Origin: Beaufortia kweichowensis
Taxonomy: Eukaryota > Chordata > Actinopteri > Cypriniformes > Gastromyzontidae
Assembly (NCBI GenBank): GCA_019155185.1
Contig: CM032814.1
Location: forward strand, 1,972,647 to 2,036,646
DNA: 64,000 nucleotides
Reading direction: 5' to 3'
Shown: positions 35,331 to 46,959 of the stretch, one piece after another
Position numbering within the stretch: position 1 is the stretch's first letter
Layout: every line of letters starts with the position of its first letter
The notes under the pieces: generated by a model
Database searches by the model: none
The model's input: only the letters and a program-made list of their open reading frames with translations
Told to the model about the DNA's origin: nothing
Made by a program: the position numbers and the translations under genes

Positions 35331-37625
35331 ATGATGTCTTTTCTGGGGTTATGTAATTATTGTAGGGCATGGATCCCTAGTTATGCTCAGAAAACTCAAC
35401 CTTTGTTAGATGTTATTTATGGGAACGCTATGACCTTAGCAGACCAGATAAAATGGAATGAAGCAGCTGAAAGAGCTTTTGTAGCAATTAAACAAGAACT
35501 TGCATCCTCCTCTGTTTTAGCTCTGCCAGATTATGATAAGCCTTTCCAACAGATAGTAGATTGCAGGGAAGGATTTATGACATCAGTCCTCTCACAAAAA
35601 CATGGCACTAAATGGAGACCTGTAGCTTTTACTCTAAAAAGTTAGATTTTGTTGCGTCATCGTTGCCTCCATGCGTGCAAGCAGTTTGTTCCGCAGCAAT
35701 GGCTGTTGAAGCGTCGGCTGAAATAGTACTGTTTCATGAATTAGTTTTATTAGTCCCACATGCAGTCGACATTCTCTTGTTACAAACTAAGCTATCTTTC
35801 TTATCTCCAGCAAGACATTTATCATGTATGACCATACTGTTGTCACAGCCACATGTAACCATTCAAAGGTGCAATGTACTAAACCCCTCCACACTTCTCC
35901 CTAATGATGTTGAAGGAGAGCCACACAGCTGTGTGGAGTTAACAGATAAATTGATACTCCCAAGACCGGACTTAACAGATAAACCCTTACAAGAGGGAAG
36001 TTTATGGTTTGTAGACGGTTCCAGCTTTAAGGCACCAAACGGTCAAACTATGACCGGATATGCTGTAGTTAGCTCACAGGAGATAATAGAGGCAAAACAA
36101 TTGCCACATACTTATTCTGCACAAGCAGCTGAAATAGTGGCTCTTACTAGAGCGTGTCAGCTTGCAGAAGGAAAAGAGCTTACAGTTTATACTGACAGTC
36201 AGTATGCCTTCTCCACCATCTTTTGTTTTGCTAAACAATGGGATAGATGAGGTATGAAAACCTCAACAGGAAAACCAGTTACCCATGCAACTTTACTAAA
36301 AAAAAACTTTTACAAGCTGTTCTGTTACCATCAAAACTAGCGATATGTAAATGTGCAGCCCACACTAAAGGCACAGACACTGTTACAGTAGGAAACCGCA
36401 GAGCAGATGAGACAGCAAAACAAGCAGCCGCAGGACACTACGGCACAGCACAGATTTTCACACACACATCACTGTTACATCACACGGTCCTTAGAGACAT
36501 GCAGAAAGCAGCACCACACAAAGAACAGCAATACTGGGTAACACAAGGGGCTGTGAGAAACAATGAAGATTTAATGTGTGTAGACAACAAACCTATACTA
36601 CCAAAAGCTTTATTTAAAGCAGCAGCAATATTGAGCCATGGGCCTTGCCATGTCTCAACAGGAGGGATGGTAAACATAGTAGAGAAATACTTTAAAGTCT
36701 ATGGTTTCAATTTATACTCAAAAAATGTTTGTAAGGCATGTGTAGTATGCATAAAGCATAATGCACAAGGGAATTTAAGACCAAAGAGAGGCCAGTTTCC
36801 AGAACCACAATACCCTTTTCAACATCTCTGTATGGACTTTATAGAATTAAGTCAAAGTGGACCGTATCGTTACTGTCTAGTGATAGTAGACGTATTTTCA
36901 AGATGGGTAGAAATAGTACCCTCAGCAAAGGCTGATGCAATAACAGTTGCAAAAGCAATATGTAAGAACATTATCCCAAATCATGGAGTGCCTGAAAAGA
37001 TATACAGTGACAATGGTCCGCACTTTGTAAATGAGGTTGTAAAATGGCAGAAAATCTGGTAATGACATTAAAGAACCACTGTGCTTATCACCCTCAGAGG
37101 GCGGGGTTAGTAGAGAGAACAAATGGCACTATAAAAAATAGACTAAAGAAATGCATGGCAGAGACTAAAAGACCATGGCCTGAATGTTTAGATTTGGTTA
37201 AATTATATATGAGAATAACACCCACACCTAAAGGATTAACACCCTTTGAAATTATTTATGGCCGACAATTTAAGATGCCTGATTTTCCATCCCCAGTACA
37301 AGAACCAGAAGAAGAGCACACTCTCAGTGACTATTTAAAAAGAATCCTTAATGAAAAGGAAGTGAGACAAGTAAACACACTGCCCAATTCTTTTTCTTCT
37401 TCTTCTTCTTCTTCTTCTTCTGTTTTACAGGATACAGCTGTTAAGCCAGGCGATTACGTTTTCATCAAAGTAATAAAGAGGAAGACCTGGTCTAGCCCAC
37501 GGTGGGAGGGCCCCTATCAAGTGTTGATAACTACCCCGACCGCGGTGAAGATCACAGAAAGACCCTCGTGGATCCATCAAAGCCACATAAAGATACAACC
37601 TCCTCTGAACGACTCAGCAGAGTAG
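35331..37625 (+). pseudogene. Retroviral pol remnant: RT C-terminus, RNase H, integrase
   Basis: Successive frames are 35331-35645, 35612-36250, 36247-37062 and 37044-37625. The first carries the RT connection start (FLGLCNYCRAWIP). The second carries RNase H (WFVDGSS, AAEIVALTRA, YTDSQYAF). The third carries the RNase H end (AAHTKG, NRRADETAK) and an HHCC finger (SHGPCHVS ... CKACVVC), then the integrase core acids MDFIEL (Asp 36835) and SDNGPHF (Asp 37009). The fourth carries VERTNGTIK (Glu 37113) and the C-terminal GPY motif, WEGPYQVL. Frame changes near 35640, 36245 and 37050 and loss of the RT active site make it non-functional. A TTC/TCT microsatellite (about 37389-37422) encodes a Ser run inside integrase. 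Confidence 0.85.
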
Positions 37626-37743
37626 TGGGGAAGTCTGACTACAAAGGGGGGCAGTCTTTTAGTGACTGTTCGTCTCAACGTCAGTGAAGAAACCAACAAT
37701 CCCTACTCTATTAGGAGTCAAGAAAACAGAGAAGGCGGCGGCT

Positions 37744-39110
37744 ATGTGGACGGGTCGATGTTTCCGGGGCGCCATGGGGACCCTTTTCACCCTGACTCTA
37801 TTCGTTTCTCTGGTAGGAATGGCAAGATTGCAGGAGAACAGCGGAAAATCGAAAAAGGAAAAAGACAGTTTCTGGAGAACAATCTTCGAGGAGAAACATA
37901 AGAATACATATGACATAAATTTATGGTACCGGTATGCAAAGTACCTGGCACAGAGCGGGAATTACAGCAACTGTTACGTGTGTTCAAAGATGCCCGTCTC
38001 CAGCACGAATCCACATGTGGTGCCAGTTCCTGTGAAAGATCCTTCTACCTCGTTTCCAGAATGTTTGGTGTCAGCATACTCTCCGACACCGCTGAACGTG
38101 TCTCTGGGAAATAAACTACCACTAACTGTGAACGCATCAAGTTTAACATTCAAGAATTTTCTGGCCTTAGAAAATTAACACCACCAGCAAGATCTATGGT
38201 CCAGTTCACGTGTCTCCTAAAACGAATTTCACATGTTACGAGAACTCTGTACCGCTCCTGACTAAAACTATCAAAGTAGGAAAAGTTCCAGGTTACTATT
38301 GTGGAGCTATATATACACCATGCACTCAAAATGCAACTGGTCATCTTAATAAGTTTGAAGCTAAAGGAAGAGCAAAGTGTGCACCGTATTTCACCGCATC
38401 GACGCTATATGGGAACCACCCCTCAGTCAAATTTCGTATGGCTGTGTGGGTTAAGCGTCTATACTAACCTGCTTACTGGATGGCAAGGACGGTGTGCCCC
38501 TATGATACCTTCAGATCATTCATACGTCATCTCAGCTAAACCTCATTCTGTTTGGGGCACGGACGTGCCTTTGGATCACAAACTATGGACTGATGGACAA
38601 AAGGTAGCTTTGGCCCTTTTTCCCTGGGTCGGTGTTGCCAAATTGATGCTACGTATGGAGACTATGACATATCGATTTGAAAGTTTCGTGAACACTACCA
38701 TAGCGGCGCTGAAAGGCATCAGAGAAGAACTCACTGCGCTGCGAATGATGGAGATGCAGGACCGAATGGTACTGGACCAACTGGCTGCTTCGCTCGGAGG
38801 CGTGTGTGCGGTAGTGGGAACGTCATGTTGTACTTTTATCCCGGAAAATGACGAGGACGGACACATCATAGAGCAGGCCATAACCAATCTTACAGCATTG
38901 CGAGATGTCATGGAGGAAGATGACAACGGAAAGACTGTTACAGTGGTTGTTTGGAGGATCATGGTGGCATGTGCTCCTCAAAATGTTTATACCTATTGCC
39001 GTTGTTTTATTACTGATTTGTTTATGCATGACATGTGTGATTCCATATATTACTACCATGGTCAGAAAAATGATCAGCTCCACTTTTACATGAGTATACA
39101 TGGTAAATAA
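37744..39110 (+). pseudogene. Retroviral env remnant, broken in several frames
   Basis: The first frame (ATG 37744 to stop 38178) has a hydrophobic leader (GTLFTLTLFVSLVG) and a Cys-containing surface-unit start. A second frame (to 38466) carries further surface-unit Cys residues. A third (38301-39110) carries the heptad-rich transmembrane-subunit region and the C-x6-CC motif at 38805-38831. The membrane-spanning segment (IPIAVVLLLICL) lies in yet another frame (38905-39093). So at least three frameshifts or stops interrupt it: near 38178, near 38440 and near 38930. The C-x6-CC motif is typical of gamma-type envelopes. No intact envelope protein can be read. Confidence 0.75.
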
Positions 39111-39291
39111 TCAAACTGATGATGAATTGTATGAGACTCTGGCTGGTGGAAAGAAAGCTACAAATGGGCATTGTAAAGATGTTGCAGAGTAGCAAAGTTT
39201 CTCATGAAATTCTTTAATTATGATGAGCTGTACTGAAAGTATCAACAGATAAAGGTACAGTTTTGATAAAAACAAAGAATAAATGATAAAC

Positions 39292-39301
39292 AGGAGGGAA
39301 A
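39292..39301 (+). other. Polypurine tract
   Basis: AGGAGGGAAA directly before the 3' LTR, the plus-strand primer site. Confidence 0.8.
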
Positions 39302-39737
39302 TGTTGGAGATATAATCAAGAAAGTATATTATCCTTTATTCTGCCTTTATTAAGTTTAAGATTTACAGGTATTAATCTTGTGTTTTTCTAATGATATATG
39401 TTTCTGTTTTTCTGCTACGTTTGATTTTTTAATATTCACATACCACAAGTATTAATCATGTATCACAGAAAATCAAGGCCATTGAGAGGCCCACACTCAT
39501 AATGCTTATCTGTATTATTGCACACATGAATCCTTTCATGTCCTTCAATGGGAGTTGTCCCATGGGAGTTGTTTATGCAATAAAAAGGCTACGAGGGAGA
39601 AGAGACTCTGAGAGAGAGTAATGGAGAACCTTTCTGAAAGATCTCAAAGCTGCTCTCTCCCTTGCGAGTATTGAAACACCAGTCTTGGTCTGATCATTGT
39701 TCTTTATTGATAGAGATTTTAAGAAATAGACCTATCA
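39302..39737 (+). repeat. 3' LTR of the endogenous retrovirus (436 bp)
   Basis: Same length as the 5' LTR with six substitutions (about 1.4%), indicating a fairly young insertion or later gene conversion. Confidence 0.95.
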
Positions 39738-39742
39738 CCTAC

Positions 39743-41448
39743 TAAAGAATCTATGCTCAGATTACTTTATTATTTTGGCTGGGAGAAAGTTTTTAAGTTG
39801 TAGAAAGCAAAAGGGAGGAGGGGCGACAAACTGAACGCAGCTTTGGATAAAATAAAGGTTATAAACGGCATATATCCAAACAAGTTGCCAGCCATGGAAT
39901 GGCTACGAGACCCAGAGGAACTGCCTCCTGTTACGTAACCCGACATTGTGAACTACTTGGTAATTAGAGTAAGTGTCACACTTTGCTGGAAGCTCACGTG
40001 TAGTTTACACTTTACACTCACAAACAGTTTAGACACAAAACATTGAACTGAACGCACTACCAGAAATTATCATTCGAAAATGGTGGCGATGCCCACAGCA
40101 AGCAACCTGGAGTGACGTCATTGAAAGCAAGCATGAAAAGCTTGAAAGTAACACAATGCATGCCATTATGTAATAAGTAGAGAATGTAATTTGGATTTGA
40201 CGACACACAATGGTTGATAATATTGTCTAAATGTACAATTATGATGTAATATTAATTATAAATGTACACGCACATAAAATTCTATTCATTTGATTTGAAT
40301 TAAGGCCATTTACCCACTTCCTGGGTAATTAAAAGTTTTTAGTTTCAAAGCCTAAAACAATCTTTTGAGTTGAGATGTTAAATAATTCATTGTAATGGTG
40401 TTTTCGCTACATATCAACCCTGAACCCAACCCATACATTAAGCTACCATTATAAAAAGTTACTGTTATTAAGTATTATTAAGCTGTTAAGCTGTAAAGTG
40501 TGACACACCTGACCCAGCTAATCAAGATGTTCAACATTACCTGAGGATACAGAAATCAGGACATGACAGTCATTCAAGTATTGTGTTTGACATCAGCCAA
40601 ACCCATATATAGAAAAGAAAAAGGATGGTGTAAACATACTGTGGGAAAACACCCAGACTGTAGTCTTGTCATCTGAAAGAGACAATTGACATTCCATGTT
40701 CTGTGGGCTTGTATTCGAGGAGGAATTAACAGAAAACAAGAATAACAAGAATAAGGGTTTCGAGTCTCACATCAAAAACACACGGTAACACTGTGACAAC
40801 TGTACAGAAAAGCAGTAATGCATAAACAAAATTCTAAGTCCTCTGTGTCACTAATTGTATTTGTATAATAATGTTTTTTTTTTAACTACAACAATCCTAA
40901 AATCATGAATCTTTATGATACAGACCACAGAATCTTTTGAAGTCTAGAACAGCTTGTATGTTTAAGCCATGACTGATCCTGAATCAGTTCTTACAGCTAC
41001 AGTGATCACATTTTATTCATTAATTTACAAACCATCCATACTTAACAAACATATAAAGAAGAGCAAGTTGGCGAGAAATGTTTGGAAAGAGAATGACTTC
41101 TTGAGTATTTGTACAGTACATTGCCATTTTATATGACGGTGAAGGAAAATATCATGGATGTCATCTAAAAAAGTATAAAGAGTCAGAAAACTTTTAAATC
41201 ATCAAGAATTATAATAATTATATTTCTAAGAAAGATTATAAAGGTTATTAAAAAGAAATTTGTAAATACATTATTAAATACTCATAGTGTCTGCAAATGA
41301 CTGCTACGTTTGATATTGACCTCCTCTTGGTTCAGGGACCTGATTTAATGTTTGTAAAACCTCTGTAGCTTATATAGTTTAGTTTCTGAAAATGTTTATG
41401 TTCATATAAATATTTACACAAATCAGATATTTGTTGTTATACTTTGTG
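39743..41448. other. Intergenic / 3' flank of NXPE copy 2
   Basis: No gene is seen. A stretch around 40495-40545 (GTGTGACACACCTGACC..GCTAATCAAGATGTTCAA) resembles 52585-52630. A possible minus-strand polyadenylation signal (complement of AATAAA) lies at about 41012. Confidence 0.4.
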
Positions 41449-44400
41449 TCAGGAAGGGCAGACATGTGAGAGAAACATATTAATCTCATTGCCGATGATA
41501 ACAGGGGCTGGATGAATGTTTTCAGGTGTGTAGTGACATGAAGTCATCTGCCAGACATCAAAGTAAAACACTCCATCAATATCACTGAACATCTCCCTCA
41601 TCACTGTGTTCAGTTGCATCCGGTGCCAGTCATTTCCAAGTTCATTCTGGAACAGGATTTGACAAATTGTCAAAATTAAAATACATTAGCAGAAAATTAA
41701 ATGTGAGTAAAATGTATTTTTCTCAGTCACAGCGTGCAAACAACGATGCACAGAATTCTCATCTTATTCTAAATCAAACAGTAAGCAATAGTGTACTGTA
41801 CCTTTGTGGCCCCAGTGTTGCCAGACTTGATAATGACAGTAGTCATTGGTGCACGTTTCAGTAGTTGAATCACTGCTTGACGAATTTTAGCCACTTTATG
41901 TACATATAACGTTAAGGGATGAATAACCAGGTGGGCAAATAATGTGAAAACAACAACAGCATGAGGACCACCTGTTATAGAATCGATTTCATTGCTGATA
42001 TAATGCAGGTCAGTGATTGGCATTTTACGAAATTGCAGAGGATGACCATGTGCCTTCCAGTGAATAATGATATTGTCTTTTAACTCCACAGCCATCAAGG
42101 GTCCATTTTTGGAATTGGTGTGAAGATTTATTTTTTTCAGACCTGAATAAGATAAGTCAGATCTATTTAAATATTTTACTTTGTCACATAGCATTACAGA
42201 CATGTGAATAATAATTTTGCACAAAGTACAACAACGTTTTTACTTGAAACCAGCAACCTTTACAAACCAGAACACACATTGTTTTATTATAAGTACAATA
42301 AATGACTTACCTGGCACTTTTCTTTCAAAAAACTCAAACCATTGCCTTGTTGTAGAGTCTCCCATCATATAAACAATCTTGTTTTTAAGACAATTTGCCA
42401 TTTGTGGAGAACTAAAACTTTTAGTCTCACAAACAAAAGACTTCCAGACATCTTGAAAATAAAAACCAGCAGGAATTGGTGTTTTTAAACCAGATCTGCA
42501 TCTATGTGGTTGACCTAAAAAAAACATAACATTTACTTGTTGTAATTATGCAAATGATTAATGTTATCATTTACTGTATTTAATTCACAGATATGATATT
42601 TGACTGACATACCTGCAGTGGCTGCAGTGTTGGGAAGGACGTTTATGATGCGCGAGTCTCCAGGAATACCAATATTTGTTAATTTACTGTTAAGAAAAAA
42701 TAATATATAAAATATTTTGAAATACAACTGATATTTTCCAATTGTACAGTATATAAAGAAACATCTCAGGTTATGGATGTAACCAGGTTAAATGAGACGC
42801 ATGGAGAAGTACTTCAGATCTGCCCAGGTCTGAATAGGCGTCCTTATTTAAGTATCCTTATCGCTTAAAACTTGTGCAGGCCTTACTGAAGTGTGGGAGT
42901 CATCCCCACTCTGACAGCAAGCAATTACTGAAACAATGTTAAAAATAGTTGATTTGTCAATGTTAATTTCATTGAATCACTATCACTTTTGCACTCGCAA
43001 TTAATGTTAAAAAATGTTGACATTTCATCAAAACGGTGATCAGTGCTTTTAGTTGGGCTCTTGACTCTTGTGTTTTCATACTGGGTTATATTTGCCCTTT
43101 GGTTGTCGTAGTAATGTCTTATAAAATGTTTGATGTGGCAAAGAAAGTTAAATTCCAGTTGAATCTAAGGATTATCCTGCTTTTCAAACACAGGTGTTAG
43201 TTCTTAAGTGTGTTGTATAACCAATATGTGTGTATTGAGTGGAGATGAAGCACTACCAAACCTGTCACACTCATTTGGAATTAACAAAACATATTTAGAA
43301 GAAGTAAATCAAGTAGACATTATGAATCAGTATGAAACTCAACAATGGTGACAATAAACAAATGAAAGCTTCATGCTGCAATGCATGCTGGGTATCAATA
43401 TAGTACTAAACTAATTGATGACTCAGTCATTGTTGAGGTTTGTATGATGAGTATTGACGTCTAAGTGTGATTTAGATGTTTATCTATTCTGTTTACATAT
43501 GTTTTTTTAATTCCAAAGGAGTATGACAGGTTTGCTACTGCTTCATCTCCACTCAATACTCACAGTTATACAACACACTTAAGAAGTAACACCTGCATTT
43601 GAAAAGCAGGATAATCCACAGTGGGTCATCACCTCAGAAGTGAACAGATCCACGTCTACCCTCAGACTAAAACAAAATAGCTCATAAGCTGTGGAACAAA
43701 GTGTTTAAATGTTAGAAACACTACTCTCATCTGCAGCCTGTTTATGTCCCAGTACAGATGAGGTTATGAGATTCTGGCCTAGAATGTCTAAATACTAAAT
43801 GACTATCAAAATAATTATAACCGTGATTTCACACATGTTCAGACCCAGGCGTTGAAGCAGCATCAAGTTTTCTTCCTCCTATAGGAGGCATCTTTACACA
43901 GATATATTACGGTTGTTTTTGTTCTGTGTGAATGAAACATCTGACAAGTGTTAAACTTTGATAGAGCAAGCATTTACTAATTATTTTATATAAAGATGAC
44001 ATAGAATATAAATATTTTTAGTTATTTGATATTACTAGTTTCTGTAGGTTAACAGCAAAATTTGACACAATTTATAAAACAGTGCACTGTAAAGCACTTA
44101 AATGCTCCATAGGATGCTTTCAACAAACATCTCCCAAATGTAAAATGTTATATTTAAACATGTCTTACACTTGCCACAGGTTTCTGTTTTACCTTGACAT
44201 GAGTTGTTTCTCAAAAGGAGTCAATGGACTTTGAAGTGGTCCTCTTTCATGAAACACCCAGTAGTCACAGGAAAGTGTCTTGGGTCTGTTACACTGCCAC
44301 ACCGTCTCTGTTTTTACATCTTTATATTCACAGCAGCAGTTGCCTTTACTCCAACTATCAGATCCCCATTTAATATTACATTCCACTTTTTCATGTATTC

Positions 44401-46942
44401 TGACTCCATTGGGTCCTGGCCCTTCAAAGTGACCATAATAGTGACTGCGTGGAAATGAAGACTCCCAGTACTTCTTAGTAATCCACACAACTTCACTGGA
44501 GTGCATCAGACGTACAGACACTTGTGCTTGACCTTCCCAGGGCAGCAGAAGATCAACACTGTATGTGCCATTACGATGATCAATAACTTCTCCATAAACA
44601 CCTGCCTTCAACAACATGAATAATACAAAAATCTCAAAAGCTGCACGCAGTGCAAATACTACACCAGAATGAAAACATAATACAAAAATAGTTGTGCTCT
44701 TTAATTTAATCAAGTTAATTATTTTCATTCTAAGTGCTTGCAGTAGTGTTTCAGAACACATTTACATCGCCATAACAAAGTCATTCTAGCACAGTGTTAC
44801 AACAACCACTGAACAAAGAAAACCAAACATTAAAACTGAAGAGTCAAGAGCCCAACTAAATCAAAACACTGATCACCATAATGGTGGTTTGATGACGCTT
44901 CAACATTGTTTTTAACATCAACTGCAGGTGCAAGTGATATTGATTCAATGTAATTAACATGACAAATCAACACTTTCTCACATTGATTTAATGGTTGCTT
45001 GCTATCAGGGATATGATCAAGAGAACAAGTTTGAAAACAAACTATTTCAAAACTGAGTACTTATATGTACTCAAAAACATACCTTTAGGTTTAAATTGAA
45101 AAGCTTTACTTGGAAAAAATCCCCTCCATATGATTTTAAGTTCTTGTTGTGGTCTCTGGCTGTGATAGTAACACGGATCTTATCTCCAACTTTATAATTC
45201 TCATTAAATCCAACAATAGAGAATGTTGTGTGGACTGGACTTGTGCTCAGATTCAGTTCAGTGATTTCATGATCTGGATCAGGCCAATCAAGAGCCTTCT
45301 GTAGTCTGTCCCACTCCTCCTGACTGATTCCCATATCATGTGCTGTAATTGTGGATGATGTGTTTGTTTGTATGTGTCTTGTAAATGAAACAGGTTTTGG
45401 AAGGGGAGGCTGGAGATTTTGCATTTGACCCCAATCCAGAAATCTCCATATAGCCTGAAACAAGACCAATACACCAAATTTAAATACAATTTTTGCATTT
45501 AAAATATAAACACTGTGATCAAAGTAAAGAACATTTGGTCAAATGGCCGAACATCATTTGTTTTTATTTTCATTTGAATAGTTCTGGAAGGAACTTGAAT
45601 TGTTCTACTTGCAACTGACATAGTTGTGTCTCAGCTCCGGTTGACACACACAACAATGAATGACGGCCCTAGAGTGACTTTATGAGCCACATATGAGCCA
45701 CAACTGGCCCATGTCTCAGCCAATTTATAAACAATTACTGGCCCTGAACAGGTTTTCACATAGTGACCGACAGCCAAACTGAGCAGCAATACTAAATCAC
45801 CTAATACTAAATCACATGACAGAGAGGCACAATGACTGAAAAAAATGCATTCAGTTGATTTCGGTACCCATCCCTAAGCTGGCATCTGTATTAAGGGGAA
45901 GAATAAAAAAGAGCTTTTAAGTCTGACACTTCCTGAATCATGCCCTTCCACATTCAGTGGACTGCGGTGTCAACAATGGAAGCAATGGAAAAAAATGACA
46001 TTATTATCTAAAGCAGTGGTCTCAAGCTCAATTCCTGGGCCGGTGTCCGGCAGAGTTTAGCTTTGGTCAGCTCCAACACGCCTGCTCTATAATGCTGAAG
46101 ACCTTGATTAGCTGGATCAGGTGCTTTAATTATAGGGTTGGATTTAAATGTGCAGGACAGTGGATCTCCAGGAACTGAGTTTGAGACCTCTGATCTAAAG
46201 CATGTATTTCACATCACCTAAATTTAACATTGATTTGTTAGATGTTAGTGATCTTGTCTTTTAATCACATTATGATATTACAGTATATCATGTTTATGCA
46301 TTTATATCATTATTTTACATTAAAACTAAACCAATACTAATATAAACTTAAAGGATTATTTTTTTTAAATCTAAATGAATTCAAAACTATTTATGAGTCA
46401 TTAAAAGTTACGAAACCGAAATACAAATTACTAAACGAAATACAAAAAAATATTTTCAGCTATAACAACCCTGCACCACAGAATCAAATAACTAATAATC
46501 AGTTAAGGCAAATGTTACAGATAAGTACTACAGCACGTTACATTTCCTGATATAAACACTTTTATTTTAATAGCTATTATTTTAAATCATTGAAATGAAC
46601 TTAACTGAACCCCTCATAAGTTTTTACAAATCGTTAATGATTTACACAAACTTACCATTATACCGGTTGATGCCCAAAACAACACCAGCACTAGACAAAC
46701 ACACTGCCGTCTAAAGCGGTGAACTGCACAGAAGGAACAATTGCATTTATTTCTGACTGGTCTTAACCATAAAAATATGTCTGTTGTAACCAAAATATAG
46801 TAACGTTAATACAGTTAGACTTAGTTTTTAAATATAGTTCATTTCGTTAAACGTAAAAAGCTTACAAAGTTGGGTTTTATTTACCTGAAGAAGTAGTTGT
46901 GGATACCAAAGACATGGCTAACTCCGTTTCTTTTCTTTTCAT
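41449..46942 (-). CDS. nxpe3-like: NXPE family protein, copy 2 (8 coding exons, 575 aa)
   Basis: Exons, 5' to 3' on the minus strand: 46942-46885, 46723-46656, 45454-45083, 44605-44193, 42686-42613, 42514-42311, 42142-41802 and 41646-41449. All are GT-AG with the same phases as copy 1 and no internal stop. It starts MKRKETELAMSLV; copy 3 also starts MKRE, which supports this upstream ATG over the internal one. Exon 2 supplies the signal anchor (VCLVLVLFWAST). The neurexophilin-like domain has NGTYSVDLLLPWEGQAQVSV and KGNCCCEYKDVKTETVWQC. The PC-esterase GDSTTRQW is at residues 380-387 and the terminal ENLHP-equivalent is ENIHP (His555). It is expected to be a Golgi/secretory type II protein that modifies or binds glycans, but the substrate is unknown. 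It lies head-to-tail with copy 3. Confidence 0.9.
42911..43620 (+). repeat. Foldback repeat in intron 4 of NXPE copy 2
   Basis: The arms 43169-43283 and 43508-43617 are inverted copies (AGGATTATCCTGCTTTTCAAA against TTTGAAAAGCAGGATAATCC; TTGAGTGGAGATGAAGC against its complement), with about 225 bp between them. The left part, from 42911, matches the intron-2 repeat of copy 1. Confidence 0.6.
44790..45012 (-). repeat. MITE-like repeat in intron 3 of NXPE copy 2
   Basis: Minus-strand copy of the family at 23286, ending in TTGCTTGCTATCAGGGAT. Confidence 0.55.
46014..46192. mobile_element. Small hAT-type MITE, TSD ATCTAAAG
   Basis: 179 bp, ends CAGTGGTCTCAAG and CTTGAGAC-like complement TTTGAGACCTCTG. 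Perfect 8-bp duplication ATCTAAAG (46006-46013, 46193-46200). It lies in intron 2 of NXPE copy 2. A decayed relative is at about 62640-62790. Confidence 0.85.
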
Positions 46943-46959
46943 ATGAATAAACCTCAGTA

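Larger units (their letters stand above)
32752..39737 (+). mobile_element. Endogenous retrovirus, class-I-like, internally deleted, TSD CCTAC
   Basis: Two 436-bp LTRs (TG...CA) enclose a 6.1-kb interior. The provirus is flanked by the perfect 5-bp duplication CCTAC (32747-32751, 39738-39742). Order: LTR, primer-binding site, tandem-repeat leader, gag fragments, the C-terminal part of RT, RNase H, integrase, env, polypurine tract, LTR. A GPY/F-type integrase end and a C-x6-CC env motif point to the gamma/epsilon-like (class I) group. Most of gag, the protease and the N-terminal RT are deleted, and the remaining frames are broken by frameshifts, so it cannot replicate on its own. Confidence 0.92.
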
